6,084 bases of DNA from Planctomycetaceae bacterium (GTDB lineage Bacteria > Planctomycetota > Planctomycetia > Pirellulales > Pirellulaceae), in NCBI GenBank assembly GCA_012965455.1, contig DTSG01000007.1, positions 1 to 6,084 of the forward strand, read 5' to 3'. The notes under the pieces are model-generated. The model saw only the letters and a list, made by a program, of their open reading frames with translations, made no database searches and had not been told where the DNA came from. The translations under genes and the position numbers were made by a program. Positions 1 to 6,081 of this stretch are shown one piece after another. The number at the start of each line of letters is the position of its first letter. The first letter of the stretch is position 1.

Positions 1-35
1 GGTAGCAGTTCTTGCAAATCATGCATATCGATCAT
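1..35 (-). CDS. fliR: Probable flagellar export-gate protein FliR, first 11-12 codons only
   Basis: Only the 5' end is in the window; the gene runs off the left edge on the minus strand. An ATG at 35-33 opens a frame reading MIDMHDLQELLP. A strong Shine-Dalgarno GGAGG lies in the last codons of fliQ (about positions 46-50), ten bases upstream, which supports this start; a second in-frame ATG at 26 is less well spaced. The start lies six bases beyond the fliQ stop, so the two are probably translationally linked. The residues are too few to identify the protein by themselves. The fliR call rests on the conserved order fliO-fliP-fliQ-fliR. FliR is a membrane component of the flagellar type III export gate together with FliP and FliQ. 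flhB would be the main alternative. Confidence 0.6.
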   Translation of the reverse strand, partial: MIDMHDLQELL

Positions 36-41
36 CAGGTG

Positions 42-317
42 CTATCCTCCGAAAATCATCTGGGGGATGCTGGTGAATAGCTGTGTTGAGTACTCAGTAA
101 GCTTCTCGAAAATCCACGGCAAGCAAATACACATCACGATTAGAATTGCGGTCAGTTTTGGAACATAGCTGAGTGTGTGATCTTGGATCTGAGTCATGGC
201 TTGCAACATACCGACCAGGAGGCCGACGAGGATGGCAATTATGAGGATGGGCGCAGCGATCAATAATGCGTGCATAAACGCTTGTTGCCCAAGTTCAACT
301 GCTTGCTCAGACTGCAT
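42..317 (-). CDS. fliQ: Flagellar biosynthesis protein FliQ (export gate)
   Basis: A complete 91-residue FliQ, close to the family's usual length of about 89. FliQ packs around the FliP-FliR core of the flagellar type III export gate in the inner membrane. Two hydrophobic hairpin segments are visible at about residues 15-38 and 52-72. Between them is the family hallmark, LQAMTQIQDHTLSYVPKL at residues 38-55. The ATG at 317 is preceded by an AAGGA Shine-Dalgarno at 326-330, eight bases upstream, which fixes the start. It follows fliP by 62 bases and its stop is six bases before the next start, fitting one polycistronic transcript. Nothing looks damaged. The identification is secure from both the sequence and the gene order. 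Confidence 0.95.
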   Translation of the reverse strand: MQSEQAVELGQQAFMHALLIAAPILIIAILVGLLVGMLQAMTQIQDHTLSYVPKLTAILIVMCICLPWIFEKLTEYSTQLFTSIPQMIFGG

Positions 318-325
318 TTTGTGTT

Positions 326-330
326 TCCTT
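326..330 (-). promoter_or_regulatory. Shine-Dalgarno site of fliQ
   Basis: On the minus strand AAGGA lies eight bases before the fliQ ATG at 317. It is one of the few clear ribosome binding sites in this window; fliP, the fliO start chosen here, fliN and fliF have none that is convincing. Confidence 0.6.
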
Positions 331-379
331 ATCGTGTTTAATTATTGCGGTGTGCATCCCTCTGCTAAAAATCAAGATG

Positions 380-1372
380 CTAGCCGAAGCTTTCTAAGAG
401 CATGCCAATAATGAGGTGCCAACCATCGACGAGGACGAACAGCATGATTTTAAATGGTAGTGAAATTGTAGTTGGGGGTAACATCATCATGCCCATCGCA
501 TTGGTCACGCTACTGATAACGATATCCAAGACTAAAAATGGCAAGAAAATAATGAAGCCAATAAGAAAAGCGGTTTTTAGTTCGCTGATCATAAAAGCTG
601 GTAACAACGCCTGCAGGGGGATGTCGTGATAGCTTAGCGCGGTGGTCGTGTTCCCGTTTGGATCATTCGCGGCGAAGTAGGACGGCTCGTCGACCGCCTG
701 TGGTTTACGTAGGTTTTCAGGTAGGCGATCGTAAAACAACCACACGTCTTCGCTGTTGCCAGCTTTGTCGATTTGTCTTCCCATAAAGTTCACCAAGGAA
801 CTGCGAGCGACTTCCCAAGCATGTTCGCCAGAAATTTCCTTTTCGCTATAGGGGACGATCGCTTCTTCGTAGACAGTCGACCAAGTGGGCGTCATTATTA
901 AAGCGCTCATGAACAAAGCCAACGCGCCAATCACTTGATTGCTGGGGTTTTGCTGCGTCCCTAGAGCTTGCCGTAGTAGACCAAGCACTACGGAAATTCG
1001 CAGGAATGAAGTTGTCATCAGCAGTACCGCTGGTGCGACACTAAGCACGGTCACCATCAGGAAAAGCTTTAAACTGTTGAGGGCCTGTTCGGGCGCATTG
1101 AGTTGCTGCTCGAGAACGTTAGGGCTCGGTTGGGCGGCGGGAACAACCGGTGCGTTTGGGGGTGCGGTGCGGCCGAACGTATCGACACGATTGGCAGTTG
1201 TGGGAGGGCCGCTGGTTTCGACGGCTGCGACAGGATGCGCATGTGTTGCTGACATCGGTAGCATTGTCAGGCACAGCAGCAATCCGATTAGCGCACTGGC
1301 AATCTGGATTTGCCGCGAACGAGTTGCTCGCTGCAGTAGTGTCGGTTCAAGATTTCCAAGTCGGTGAGGCAT
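380..1372 (-). CDS. fliP: Flagellar biosynthesis protein FliP (export gate), enlarged form
   Basis: FliP forms the core of the flagellar type III export channel with FliR. From the ATG at 1372 the protein has 330 residues, against about 245 in enterobacteria. In order: a signal peptide (hydrophobic at about 23-40, likely cut after SATHA near residue 45), a Pro/Ala-rich linker (46-90), then the FliP core with membrane segments near 100-120, 145-160, 260-287 and 303-325. Family motifs are clear: TSFLRISVVLGLLRQALGTQ (121-140), PSNQV (143-147), SELKTAFLIGF (263-273), MGMMMLPPTTISLPFKIMLF (293-312) and LVDGW (314-318). A charged, polar stretch at about 202-250 is roughly 35 residues longer than in E. 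coli. The frame stays open upstream to a GTG at 1495, but that overlaps fliO by 86 bases; the ATG at 1372, just before a normal signal peptide and 37 bases after the fliO stop, is preferred. No good Shine-Dalgarno precedes it. Confidence 0.95.
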   Translation of the reverse strand: MPHRLGNLEPTLLQRATRSRQIQIASALIGLLLCLTMLPMSATHAHPVAAVETSGPPTTANRVDTFGRTAPPNAPVVPAAQPSPNVLEQQLNAPEQALNSLKLFLMVTVLSVAPAVLLMTTSFLRISVVLGLLRQALGTQQNPSNQVIGALALFMSALIMTPTWSTVYEEAIVPYSEKEISGEHAWEVARSSLVNFMGRQIDKAGNSEDVWLFYDRLPENLRKPQAVDEPSYFAANDPNGNTTTALSYHDIPLQALLPAFMISELKTAFLIGFIIFLPFLVLDIVISSVTNAMGMMMLPPTTISLPFKIMLFVLVDGWHLIIGMLLESFG

Positions 1373-1409
1373 TAGTTTTGTTTGGCGTCTGTTGGCGCTG
1401 GACAGTTCT

Positions 1410-2096
1410 TTAAGCACTGAACGTTTCGTTGGGGTTTTGTTCGTATTGCGAGAATATTCGCTTAAAGGTGCTCTGGGGAAGTTCGCTTGATTCACCAGCT
1501 TGTGAGTTTGTTGTCAGCAACTGTGCTACTTCTACCGGATCATTAATTTCGGACAGGCAGGTGACACTGCTGTCGCTAGCAGAGACCAATAGGATTCGTT
1601 GCCCAAGGCGGATTAAATGCAGGCTGTGGATTTTGTTGATTTGCTTTTGTCCAAGTAGTTCCAGCGTTTGCTTTGACATCATAGTTTTGGAGGGACCTTG
1701 AATTTTCTTGGTGATCCACAGCAGCACCATGAATGCACCGAGAACAACGGCCAAGGCGCCAACCATACGAGTCGCGGATTGGCTGAAATTGGGAATCGAG
1801 AATTTGCTGATTGCTGGAGTGGTAGCAGGCGACGATGTGGACTCGGTCACTCGCGGTTGCAAGGGCAATCGCGGGAATGGCGAGCGCTGTAATGATTGCA
1901 GAGGTTGGGGCTCGAGCACTCTAGTTTCTGCTGCTGTTTGCTGCGTTTCTACTTGAGCTGTGCAAATACTACTGGTGAACACCATGGCCAAAACAGTCCA
2001 TGCGCACGACAGGAATTGTTTGTCGAGCGGGGTCGAGTTGGTAAGTGAAAAGTATGTTTGTTGTTTAGGTGACATTTTGTGACCTTGATGACTCAT
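1410..2096 (-). CDS. fliO: Flagellar biosynthesis protein FliO-like, assembly factor for FliP
   Basis: A protein of 228 residues from the ATG at 2096. It has an N-terminal hydrophobic segment (about 29-47, ending SSICTAQ) that looks like a cleavable signal. A Pro/Ser/Thr/Gln-rich spacer (48-105) follows, then one membrane segment (110-129, flanked by K130-K131). The cytoplasmic FliO domain (about 144-190) has LELLGQKQINKIHSLHLIRL, then RILLVSASD, and ends with LSEIND. FliO family members show this same pattern of one membrane helix followed by a small beta domain. FliO is a poorly conserved scaffold that helps FliP oligomerise. The family match is moderate, but its position between fliN and fliP supports it. 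Starts at GTG 2099 or ATG 2075 are also possible; the latter has AAGG seven bases upstream and gives a shorter signal n-region. It begins 15 bases after the fliN stop. Confidence 0.82.
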   Translation of the reverse strand: MSHQGHKMSPKQQTYFSLTNSTPLDKQFLSCAWTVLAMVFTSSICTAQVETQQTAAETRVLEPQPLQSLQRSPFPRLPLQPRVTESTSSPATTPAISKFSIPNFSQSATRMVGALAVVLGAFMVLLWITKKIQGPSKTMMSKQTLELLGQKQINKIHSLHLIRLGQRILLVSASDSSVTCLSEINDPVEVAQLLTTNSQAGESSELPQSTFKRIFSQYEQNPNETFSA

Positions 2097-2111
2097 CACA
2101 GGAGTCGGGTT

Positions 2112-2582
2112 TTATTTGGCTGATGGTGAAATGGAGTCGTGGCTAGTAGAGGTGATTTTGAGGACATACTCACCTTTGCGGACGGTTAATTCGGCGGTGG
2201 CAATAATGCGGTTGCCTCGGTAAATGACGACCGGTTGTTCAAGTCGCTCGGACGATAACAAGACGTCACCAGCGGAGAGTCCGGCGAGCGTTTCTTGGGT
2301 GACATCCAGATGGCAGAATTCTGCCCGCAACATATTTGAGGGCACGTGTGTTGGGGCATGTTGTGCAGGTGTGGCATTTTGGCTGGGCCCAGATAGTTGC
2401 GGGTATGGGATGGCTTTTTGAGTTGCGCTCGGGTCTTCCTGCTGTTGCAGCATTTGGGTGAGTTGTGAACATTTATCGAGTGTCTCGAGGATCGGCGCAG
2501 GATCCGTTTGAGTCGTGGGTGTATCTGATGCCGGTTTGTTTGAATCCGCGGCAGAATCTGGATTGTTTGGTTCGGTTGTCAT
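2112..2582 (-). CDS. fliN: FliN-like flagellar motor switch protein (SpoA / FliMN C-terminal domain)
   Basis: 156 residues from the ATG at 2582. The first 84 or so are low-complexity and polar (Asp, Ser, Thr, Pro, Gln), probably unstructured apart from a short possible helix at 30-47. The C-terminal part (about 85-145) resembles the SpoA domain of FliN/FliM. GDVLLSSERLEQPVVIYRG followed by NRIIATAELTV and YVLKIT lines up by eye with the FliN pattern G-V-L-(x)n-P-(x)n-G-(x)n-A-(x)-E-(x)n-V-(x)n-Y-(x)-IT. FliN sits in the cytoplasmic C-ring, binds FliM and FliH, and helps dock export substrates and switch rotation. The match is partial: the NG turn reads RGN, and the Gly of the usual RGE/QGE is replaced by Ala. 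Position just before fliO is where fliN normally lies. A GTG at 2633 would add 17 residues, but the ATG is preferred. Alternative: a divergent SpoA-domain paralogue, with the main fliN elsewhere. Confidence 0.72.
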   Translation of the reverse strand: MTTEPNNPDSAADSNKPASDTPTTQTDPAPILETLDKCSQLTQMLQQQEDPSATQKAIPYPQLSGPSQNATPAQHAPTHVPSNMLRAEFCHLDVTQETLAGLSAGDVLLSSERLEQPVVIYRGNRIIATAELTVRKGEYVLKITSTSHDSISPSAK

Positions 2583-2618
2583 TATGGTCGCCCATGAAAA
2601 CAGACAGGGTATGGTATT

Positions 2619-2644
2619 ACACAAATAGTGCACACAAATAGGGC
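2619..2644. repeat. 13-bp tandem direct repeat upstream of fliN
   Basis: Two adjacent copies, ACACAAATAGTGC (2619-2631) and ACACAAATAGGGC (2632-2644), match at 12 of 13 bases. They lie 37-62 bases upstream of the fliN ATG, where an operator or promoter element could act. The match is visible directly; a regulatory role is inference. Confidence 0.8.
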
Positions 2645-2782
2645 TAACTTGTCGCTAAAAATCGCGTTTCATGCAATGCCAGTTGGTGCCGATGTCAGTT
2701 TGTATCTTCATAATTGTGCTTGTGATTAAAGCGCGAATTGGCATTAACTGTCGCCAAAGCACCAGTCCACAAGCGTAGGGGG

Positions 2783-2810
2783 TTGACGTTTGCGGTGAGT
2801 CGTTGAAAAT
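2783..2810 (+). promoter_or_regulatory. Candidate sigma-70 type promoter of mdh
   Basis: TTGACG (2783-2788, five of six to the -35 consensus) and GAAAAT (2805-2810, four of six to the -10) are separated by 16 bases. The predicted start would leave a leader of about 60 bases before mdh. The match is modest, and planctomycete promoters are not well described, so this is tentative. Confidence 0.3.
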
Positions 2811-2876
2811 GTCCACTAAGCTGCAGCGATGCGGAGTAACAAACCAACACATTGAATTAGCAATAGGGATGGCAAC

Positions 2877-3818
2877 ATGGGGCGCGCAAAAATTACAATC
2901 ATCGGTGCGGGAAACGTTGGCGCAACGACAGCACATTGGTGTGCAGCAGCTGAACTTGGAGATATCGTGCTATTGGATATCCCTCAGGCTGGTGACATGC
3001 CTAAGGGCAAGGCTCTCGATCTCATGGAAGCCTCACCGGTAATGGGTTTTGATTGCAATATTCTGGGCACAAGCGATTATGGGGACACCACCGACAGCGA
3101 CGTGGTTGTGATCACGGCAGGTATTCCACGCAAGCCTGGCATGAGTCGTGATGATCTACTGGCCACCAACGCAAAAATTATGACTGCCGTAACTGAACAA
3201 ATCAAAGAAACGAGTCCCAACGCGGTCATTATTGTTGTCAGCAATCCACTGGATGCTATGGTTCAACGATGCTTACAGGTGTCTGGCTTTCCGTCAAACC
3301 GAGTCCTAGGTCAAGCTGGCGTATTAGATACCGCTCGATATCGCACATTCTTAGCGATGGAATTAGGCGTTAGTGTCGAAGATGTTTCAGCTTTGTTGAT
3401 GGGTGGCCACGGCGATACGATGGTTCCGCTGCCAAGTTGTACATCGGTGGGCGGTATTCCGGTCACTCAATTGCTGGATAGTGCTCGCTTGGATGAAATT
3501 GTCGACCGCGCTCGCAAAGGCGGCGCCGAAATTGTCGGATTGCTAAAAACCGGCAGTGCCTATTACGCTCCAGCCGCAGCTTGTACTCAGATGGTGGAAG
3601 CTATCGTCAAAGATAAAAAACGGGTCCTCCCTTGTGCTGCCTATTGTGATTCTGAGTACGGCGTTGGGGGATATTACGTAGGCGTGCCGATTGTTTTAGG
3701 AGCAGGCGGTGTGGAGCGTATTATCAAGTTGGAATTAACCGAGCAAGAAACGGCTGATTTCCAGAACAGCGTTGACGCCGTGAAAGAACTCGTAGCAGTG
3801 ATGGCTGGCCTAGCGTAA
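2877..3818 (+). CDS. mdh: Malate dehydrogenase, NAD-dependent, LDH-like (MDH3) type
   Basis: A complete 313-residue cytosolic malate dehydrogenase, which interconverts malate and oxaloacetate with NAD in the TCA cycle. The N-terminal Rossmann fold carries GAGNVG (10-15), and Asp34 at the end of the second strand predicts NAD rather than NADP use. The active-site loop AGIPRKPGMSRDDLL (81-95) has Arg85, the residue that selects malate over lactate, and Arg91. Asn123 lies in VSNPLD. Asp151 and Arg154 lie in DTARYR, and the catalytic His178 in GGHGD. The length and these motifs fit the LDH-like tetrameric MDH group rather than the E. coli dimeric type. The ATG at 2877 has AGGG (2865-2868) eight bases upstream. 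The gene diverges from fliN and is followed by a 149-base gap. The overall wording resembles planctomycete MDHs as I recall them, the main clue to the host. Confidence 0.97.
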   Translation: MGRAKITIIGAGNVGATTAHWCAAAELGDIVLLDIPQAGDMPKGKALDLMEASPVMGFDCNILGTSDYGDTTDSDVVVITAGIPRKPGMSRDDLLATNAKIMTAVTEQIKETSPNAVIIVVSNPLDAMVQRCLQVSGFPSNRVLGQAGVLDTARYRTFLAMELGVSVEDVSALLMGGHGDTMVPLPSCTSVGGIPVTQLLDSARLDEIVDRARKGGAEIVGLLKTGSAYYAPAAACTQMVEAIVKDKKRVLPCAAYCDSEYGVGGYYVGVPIVLGAGGVERIIKLELTEQETADFQNSVDAVKELVAVMAGLA

Positions 3819-3886
3819 AATCACGAATGCTAGCAACGAAACTACCTCCCCTGCGCAAGGTAACCATTCAACGAGGTTAGGTTATC

Positions 3887-3906
3887 GGCATTGACAGGCA
3901 TTGATT
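3887..3906 (+). repeat. 10-bp tandem repeat overlapping a candidate promoter
   Basis: GGCATTGACA (3887-3896) is followed directly by GGCATTGATT (3897-3906), sharing the first eight bases. The first copy contains the perfect -35 hexamer of the candidate promoter listed next, so the second copy falls in its spacer, a common place for an operator. Any function is inference. Confidence 0.6.
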
Positions 3907-3919
3907 AATTCCTTAAAAG
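3891..3919 (+). promoter_or_regulatory. Candidate sigma-70 type promoter for the kinase-like gene and perhaps fliF
   Basis: A perfect TTGACA (3891-3896) lies 17 bases from TAAAAG (3914-3919, four of six to TATAAT), in the 149-base gap between mdh and the kinase-like gene. The leader would be about 40 bases. No convincing terminator is seen after mdh; the best stem there is the 5-bp TAACC/GGTTA pair without a T run, so read-through from mdh is also possible. Confidence 0.4.
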
Positions 3920-3967
3920 TCCGGCGCGAATATAGTTCGTTTGCCATTTAAGAGAATGTAAAACGTC

Positions 3968-4468
3968 ATGTCTGAAAACCTGCGGTTCTTTACCAGTCGG
4001 AAGCATCCGGTCTGGGCTCCTATAGATATTGCTGAAGTTGTTCAAGAGTCGTTGAAGCGAGTGCGTGCATACCAGGCGCGGCGCAACGTACATGTTCGTT
4101 GCGACCCATTAACGAGTGTGTTTGCCTACGGTGATCAAGAATGGATCACGATGGCGGTCACAAATCTTCTCGAAAATGCTATCGAACACACACCTAGCGA
4201 ATCCCATTATCGAGTAACCGTGGATGTGGATAGCCGCAAAACCAGAGTCCTTGTTGAGGATCAAGGACCGGGTATTACGCCGGGCTCAGAGTATCAGATA
4301 TTCAAACCGTTTTACACGACGCAACCAGGTGCTACTGGACTAGGCCTTGCCAATGTCCGACGCGTTATCGAAATCCATGGTGGCGGGATTCAAGTCGCCA
4401 ATATGGAGCATGGCGGCGCACTTTTTATATTAAAACTACCTCGTATTCAGGCGCAACAAGCGGCTTAA
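3968..4468 (+). CDS. Orphan histidine-kinase-type ATPase domain protein lacking the phospho-acceptor domain
   Basis: 166 residues that form almost only the catalytic ATP-binding (HATPase_c, GHKL) domain of a sensor histidine kinase. The boxes occur in order: N box NLLENAIEH (66-74), G1 box EDQGPGI (97-103), F box IFKPFYTT (111-118) and G2 box GATGLGLANVRR (121-132), followed by IEIHGG (134-139) and the closing LPR. The wording is of the NtrB/FleS type. The first 20 residues (LRFFTSRKHPVWAPIDI) resemble the end of the dimerisation helix and linker of such kinases. No H-box or phospho-accepting histidine is present, nor any sensor or membrane segment. A TAA three codons upstream (3959-3961) rules out an N-terminal extension, and no H-box is readable in any forward frame of the gap. 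It ends 56 bases before fliF, suggesting a role in flagellar control, but that is inference. It could be a split-kinase partner, an RsbW-like regulator or a decayed gene; the ATP site looks intact. Confidence 0.85.
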   Translation: MSENLRFFTSRKHPVWAPIDIAEVVQESLKRVRAYQARRNVHVRCDPLTSVFAYGDQEWITMAVTNLLENAIEHTPSESHYRVTVDVDSRKTRVLVEDQGPGITPGSEYQIFKPFYTTQPGATGLGLANVRRVIEIHGGGIQVANMEHGGALFILKLPRIQAQQAA

Positions 4469-4524
4469 ACCCGAGCTAAAAGCAGTCAATAATCAGAGAT
4501 AAAACGTTCACTTCCGATCTAAAT

Positions 4525-6081
4525 ATGCAACCATTTTCAAACATTAGCAGTACGGCTCTGGCGGCACTGCGCGAGTCGAAAAACTCGACGCGGATAGCCC
4601 TAGTGGTGTGTGTATCGATTTTGGGAATTTCGCTTGTGGCCTTGGTGGGCAGTGGTGAACGAGAGATGGAACGTCTGTTTGCGGGGCGGGAGTTGTCGGC
4701 GAGTGAAATATCAAAAATAACTCAGTCCTTTTCAGTGGCGAAGCTAGACCAGTGGGAAACGGTAGGCCAGCAAATTCAAGTTCCACGGGTTGAGCGGGCG
4801 AAGTATCTGGCGGCACTCGAGGGCAAGTTTGATTTAGACACTCGCAATACCGACGTAGACCAAGTGCTGCAACAAACGAGCATATTGGACACACCTAGTT
4901 TGCGAGATCTGCGTTTGCGAAATGCAAAGGAAAAAGATCTCTCCATGATGGTAATGCAGATGCCTGATATCGAAGTAGCACGAGTGAACATCGATACCAA
5001 ACAAGAACGTGGATTAGCAGGACAAACAAAAATGGTTGCCCTCGCAGCAATCAAAGCTGCAAATGGCGCAGACTTGACGATGCAAAAGGCGGAATCGATT
5101 CGAGATATTATCGCCGCTCGCTACGCCGGCTTGCAACGCAACGAGGTTGTGGTCATTGATTTAAACAGTGGTCAGACTTTTGGCTCGTCAACCTCTCCGC
5201 TGCAACCTACTGACCGCCAACGTGCGATGCGTGACTATGAGAGGTGGTGGAAAAATCGCATTGAAAATCTACTTGTTGATATTCCAAATATACGTATTGA
5301 AGTAAGTTTGCAAATCATATCACCTAACACTCTAACCGACAATTCGGCTATGGTCGGTCAATCGATAGATCGAGTTCGAGCGAGTATTTCAGTTGGGATT
5401 CCGCATTCGTATATTCAACTAGTCGCCAAAGCGAACGGCGGGGATGCTAAGAATTTAAATGGACCGGAGCACCAGAAATTTGTCGCGCAACTGGAAACGC
5501 AAATATTGCAGAGCGTAACAACATTGGTGCAAGGTGTTATGCCGATTGTTCCTCAGGCTACGCTTGATCCGCTGCAAGTAAACGTTGCCACGATTGTTGA
5601 CTTGGTAAACGCTGAATCCGTTGCGAGTTCCTCAGATCCTTGGATGACGAGTTTAACAAGCCATTGGCGGGAGGCAGTCATGGGTCTCGTTATGGTGATT
5701 ACATCATTGACGTTTGTCCGCCATCTGCGCAATCGCTCAAGCATTCCCTCTCCCCTGCCATCGCCGAGTGCAGACATCGAAAAATTTTCTACTGCCGAAG
5801 AAATATTGAATGAATCAACTGCCAGGGAATTAGAGCCTTCTGTGGGCACGGTAGCGAGACCGGAATTTGCTAACGCGAGTAGGCAATTCCAAGTCTATCC
5901 ACTTGGTGTGTATGATCGCCGCGAAACTCAGGAGGCGTCGTCTGTAGTGCGGCAGGCCGTGGCTGATGTCGAGACCGAGCCTAGTTTAACCAATGAGTTA
6001 GATAAATTGCTAAGTGATTCACCAGCCGATGCGGCGGATATTTTACGACAGTGGGTAAGTAGTACAAATGATGGATCATGA
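4525..6081 (+). CDS. fliF: Flagellar MS-ring protein FliF
   Basis: 518 residues, slightly shorter than the usual 530-570. FliF oligomerises into the MS-ring in the inner membrane, the base on which the C-ring and export gate assemble. In order: membrane helix 1 (about 23-42), a first ring-building domain (about 47-110, starting REMERLFAGRELS), and a YscJ/FliF-type second domain (about 118-220) with MPDIEVARVNIDT. A third domain follows (about 231-362) with WWKNRIENLLVDIPNIRIEV. Then come membrane helix 2 (about 384-399), a polar linker, and the FliG-binding tail at 489-511 with DSPADAADILRQWVSS, the hallmark that settles the call. The third domain is short: only about 20 residues join its outgoing and returning collar strands, far fewer than in E. 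coli. The ATG at 4525 is the only plausible start; an in-frame TAA lies at 4477, and no good Shine-Dalgarno is seen. Confidence 0.93.
   Translation: MQPFSNISSTALAALRESKNSTRIALVVCVSILGISLVALVGSGEREMERLFAGRELSASEISKITQSFSVAKLDQWETVGQQIQVPRVERAKYLAALEGKFDLDTRNTDVDQVLQQTSILDTPSLRDLRLRNAKEKDLSMMVMQMPDIEVARVNIDTKQERGLAGQTKMVALAAIKAANGADLTMQKAESIRDIIAARYAGLQRNEVVVIDLNSGQTFGSSTSPLQPTDRQRAMRDYERWWKNRIENLLVDIPNIRIEVSLQIISPNTLTDNSAMVGQSIDRVRASISVGIPHSYIQLVAKANGGDAKNLNGPEHQKFVAQLETQILQSVTTLVQGVMPIVPQATLDPLQVNVATIVDLVNAESVASSSDPWMTSLTSHWREAVMGLVMVITSLTFVRHLRNRSSIPSPLPSPSADIEKFSTAEEILNESTARELEPSVGTVARPEFANASRQFQVYPLGVYDRRETQEASSVVRQAVADVETEPSLTNELDKLLSDSPADAADILRQWVSSTNDGS

Larger units (their letters stand above)
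2583..2876. promoter_or_regulatory. Divergent intergenic control region between fliN and mdh
   Basis: About 294 bases separate the divergently read fliN-like gene and mdh, so promoters for both directions should lie here. No convincing coding frame is seen. It contains a 13-bp tandem repeat near fliN (2619-2644), a weak inverted repeat TTGGC-N10-GCCAA (2738-2757) and a candidate mdh promoter (2783-2810). I could not find a convincing promoter for the flagellar operon on the minus strand; a sigma-54-like pair at 2672-2691 has the wrong spacing. Confidence 0.55.

Noticed and set aside
939..1367. A 142-codon plus-strand frame opposite fliP
   Set aside because: It is antisense to the well-supported fliP core and signal region, and its Arg/Ser/Cys-rich translation shows no family feature.
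1373..1495. A 41-codon N-terminal extension of fliP that overlaps the end of fliO
   Set aside because: It would start at a GTG without a Shine-Dalgarno, place a basic segment before an ordinary signal peptide and overlap fliO by 86 bases; the ATG at 1372 explains the gene better.
2672..2691. Sigma-54-like GGCAC and TTGCA on the minus strand upstream of fliN
   Set aside because: The two elements are separated by nine bases instead of about five, so the -24/-12 spacing is wrong.
2738..2757. Inverted repeat TTGGC-N10-GCCAA in the divergent region
   Set aside because: Arms of only five bases are expected by chance in a region of this size, and nothing else supports an operator here.
2655..2936. 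A 93-codon minus-strand frame overlapping the mdh start
   Set aside because: Rich in Cys, Met and Trp with no recognisable motif, and it overlaps a secure gene and its ribosome binding site.
3846..3885. Possible terminator after mdh
   Set aside because: Only a 5-bp TAACC/GGTTA stem is visible and no T run follows.
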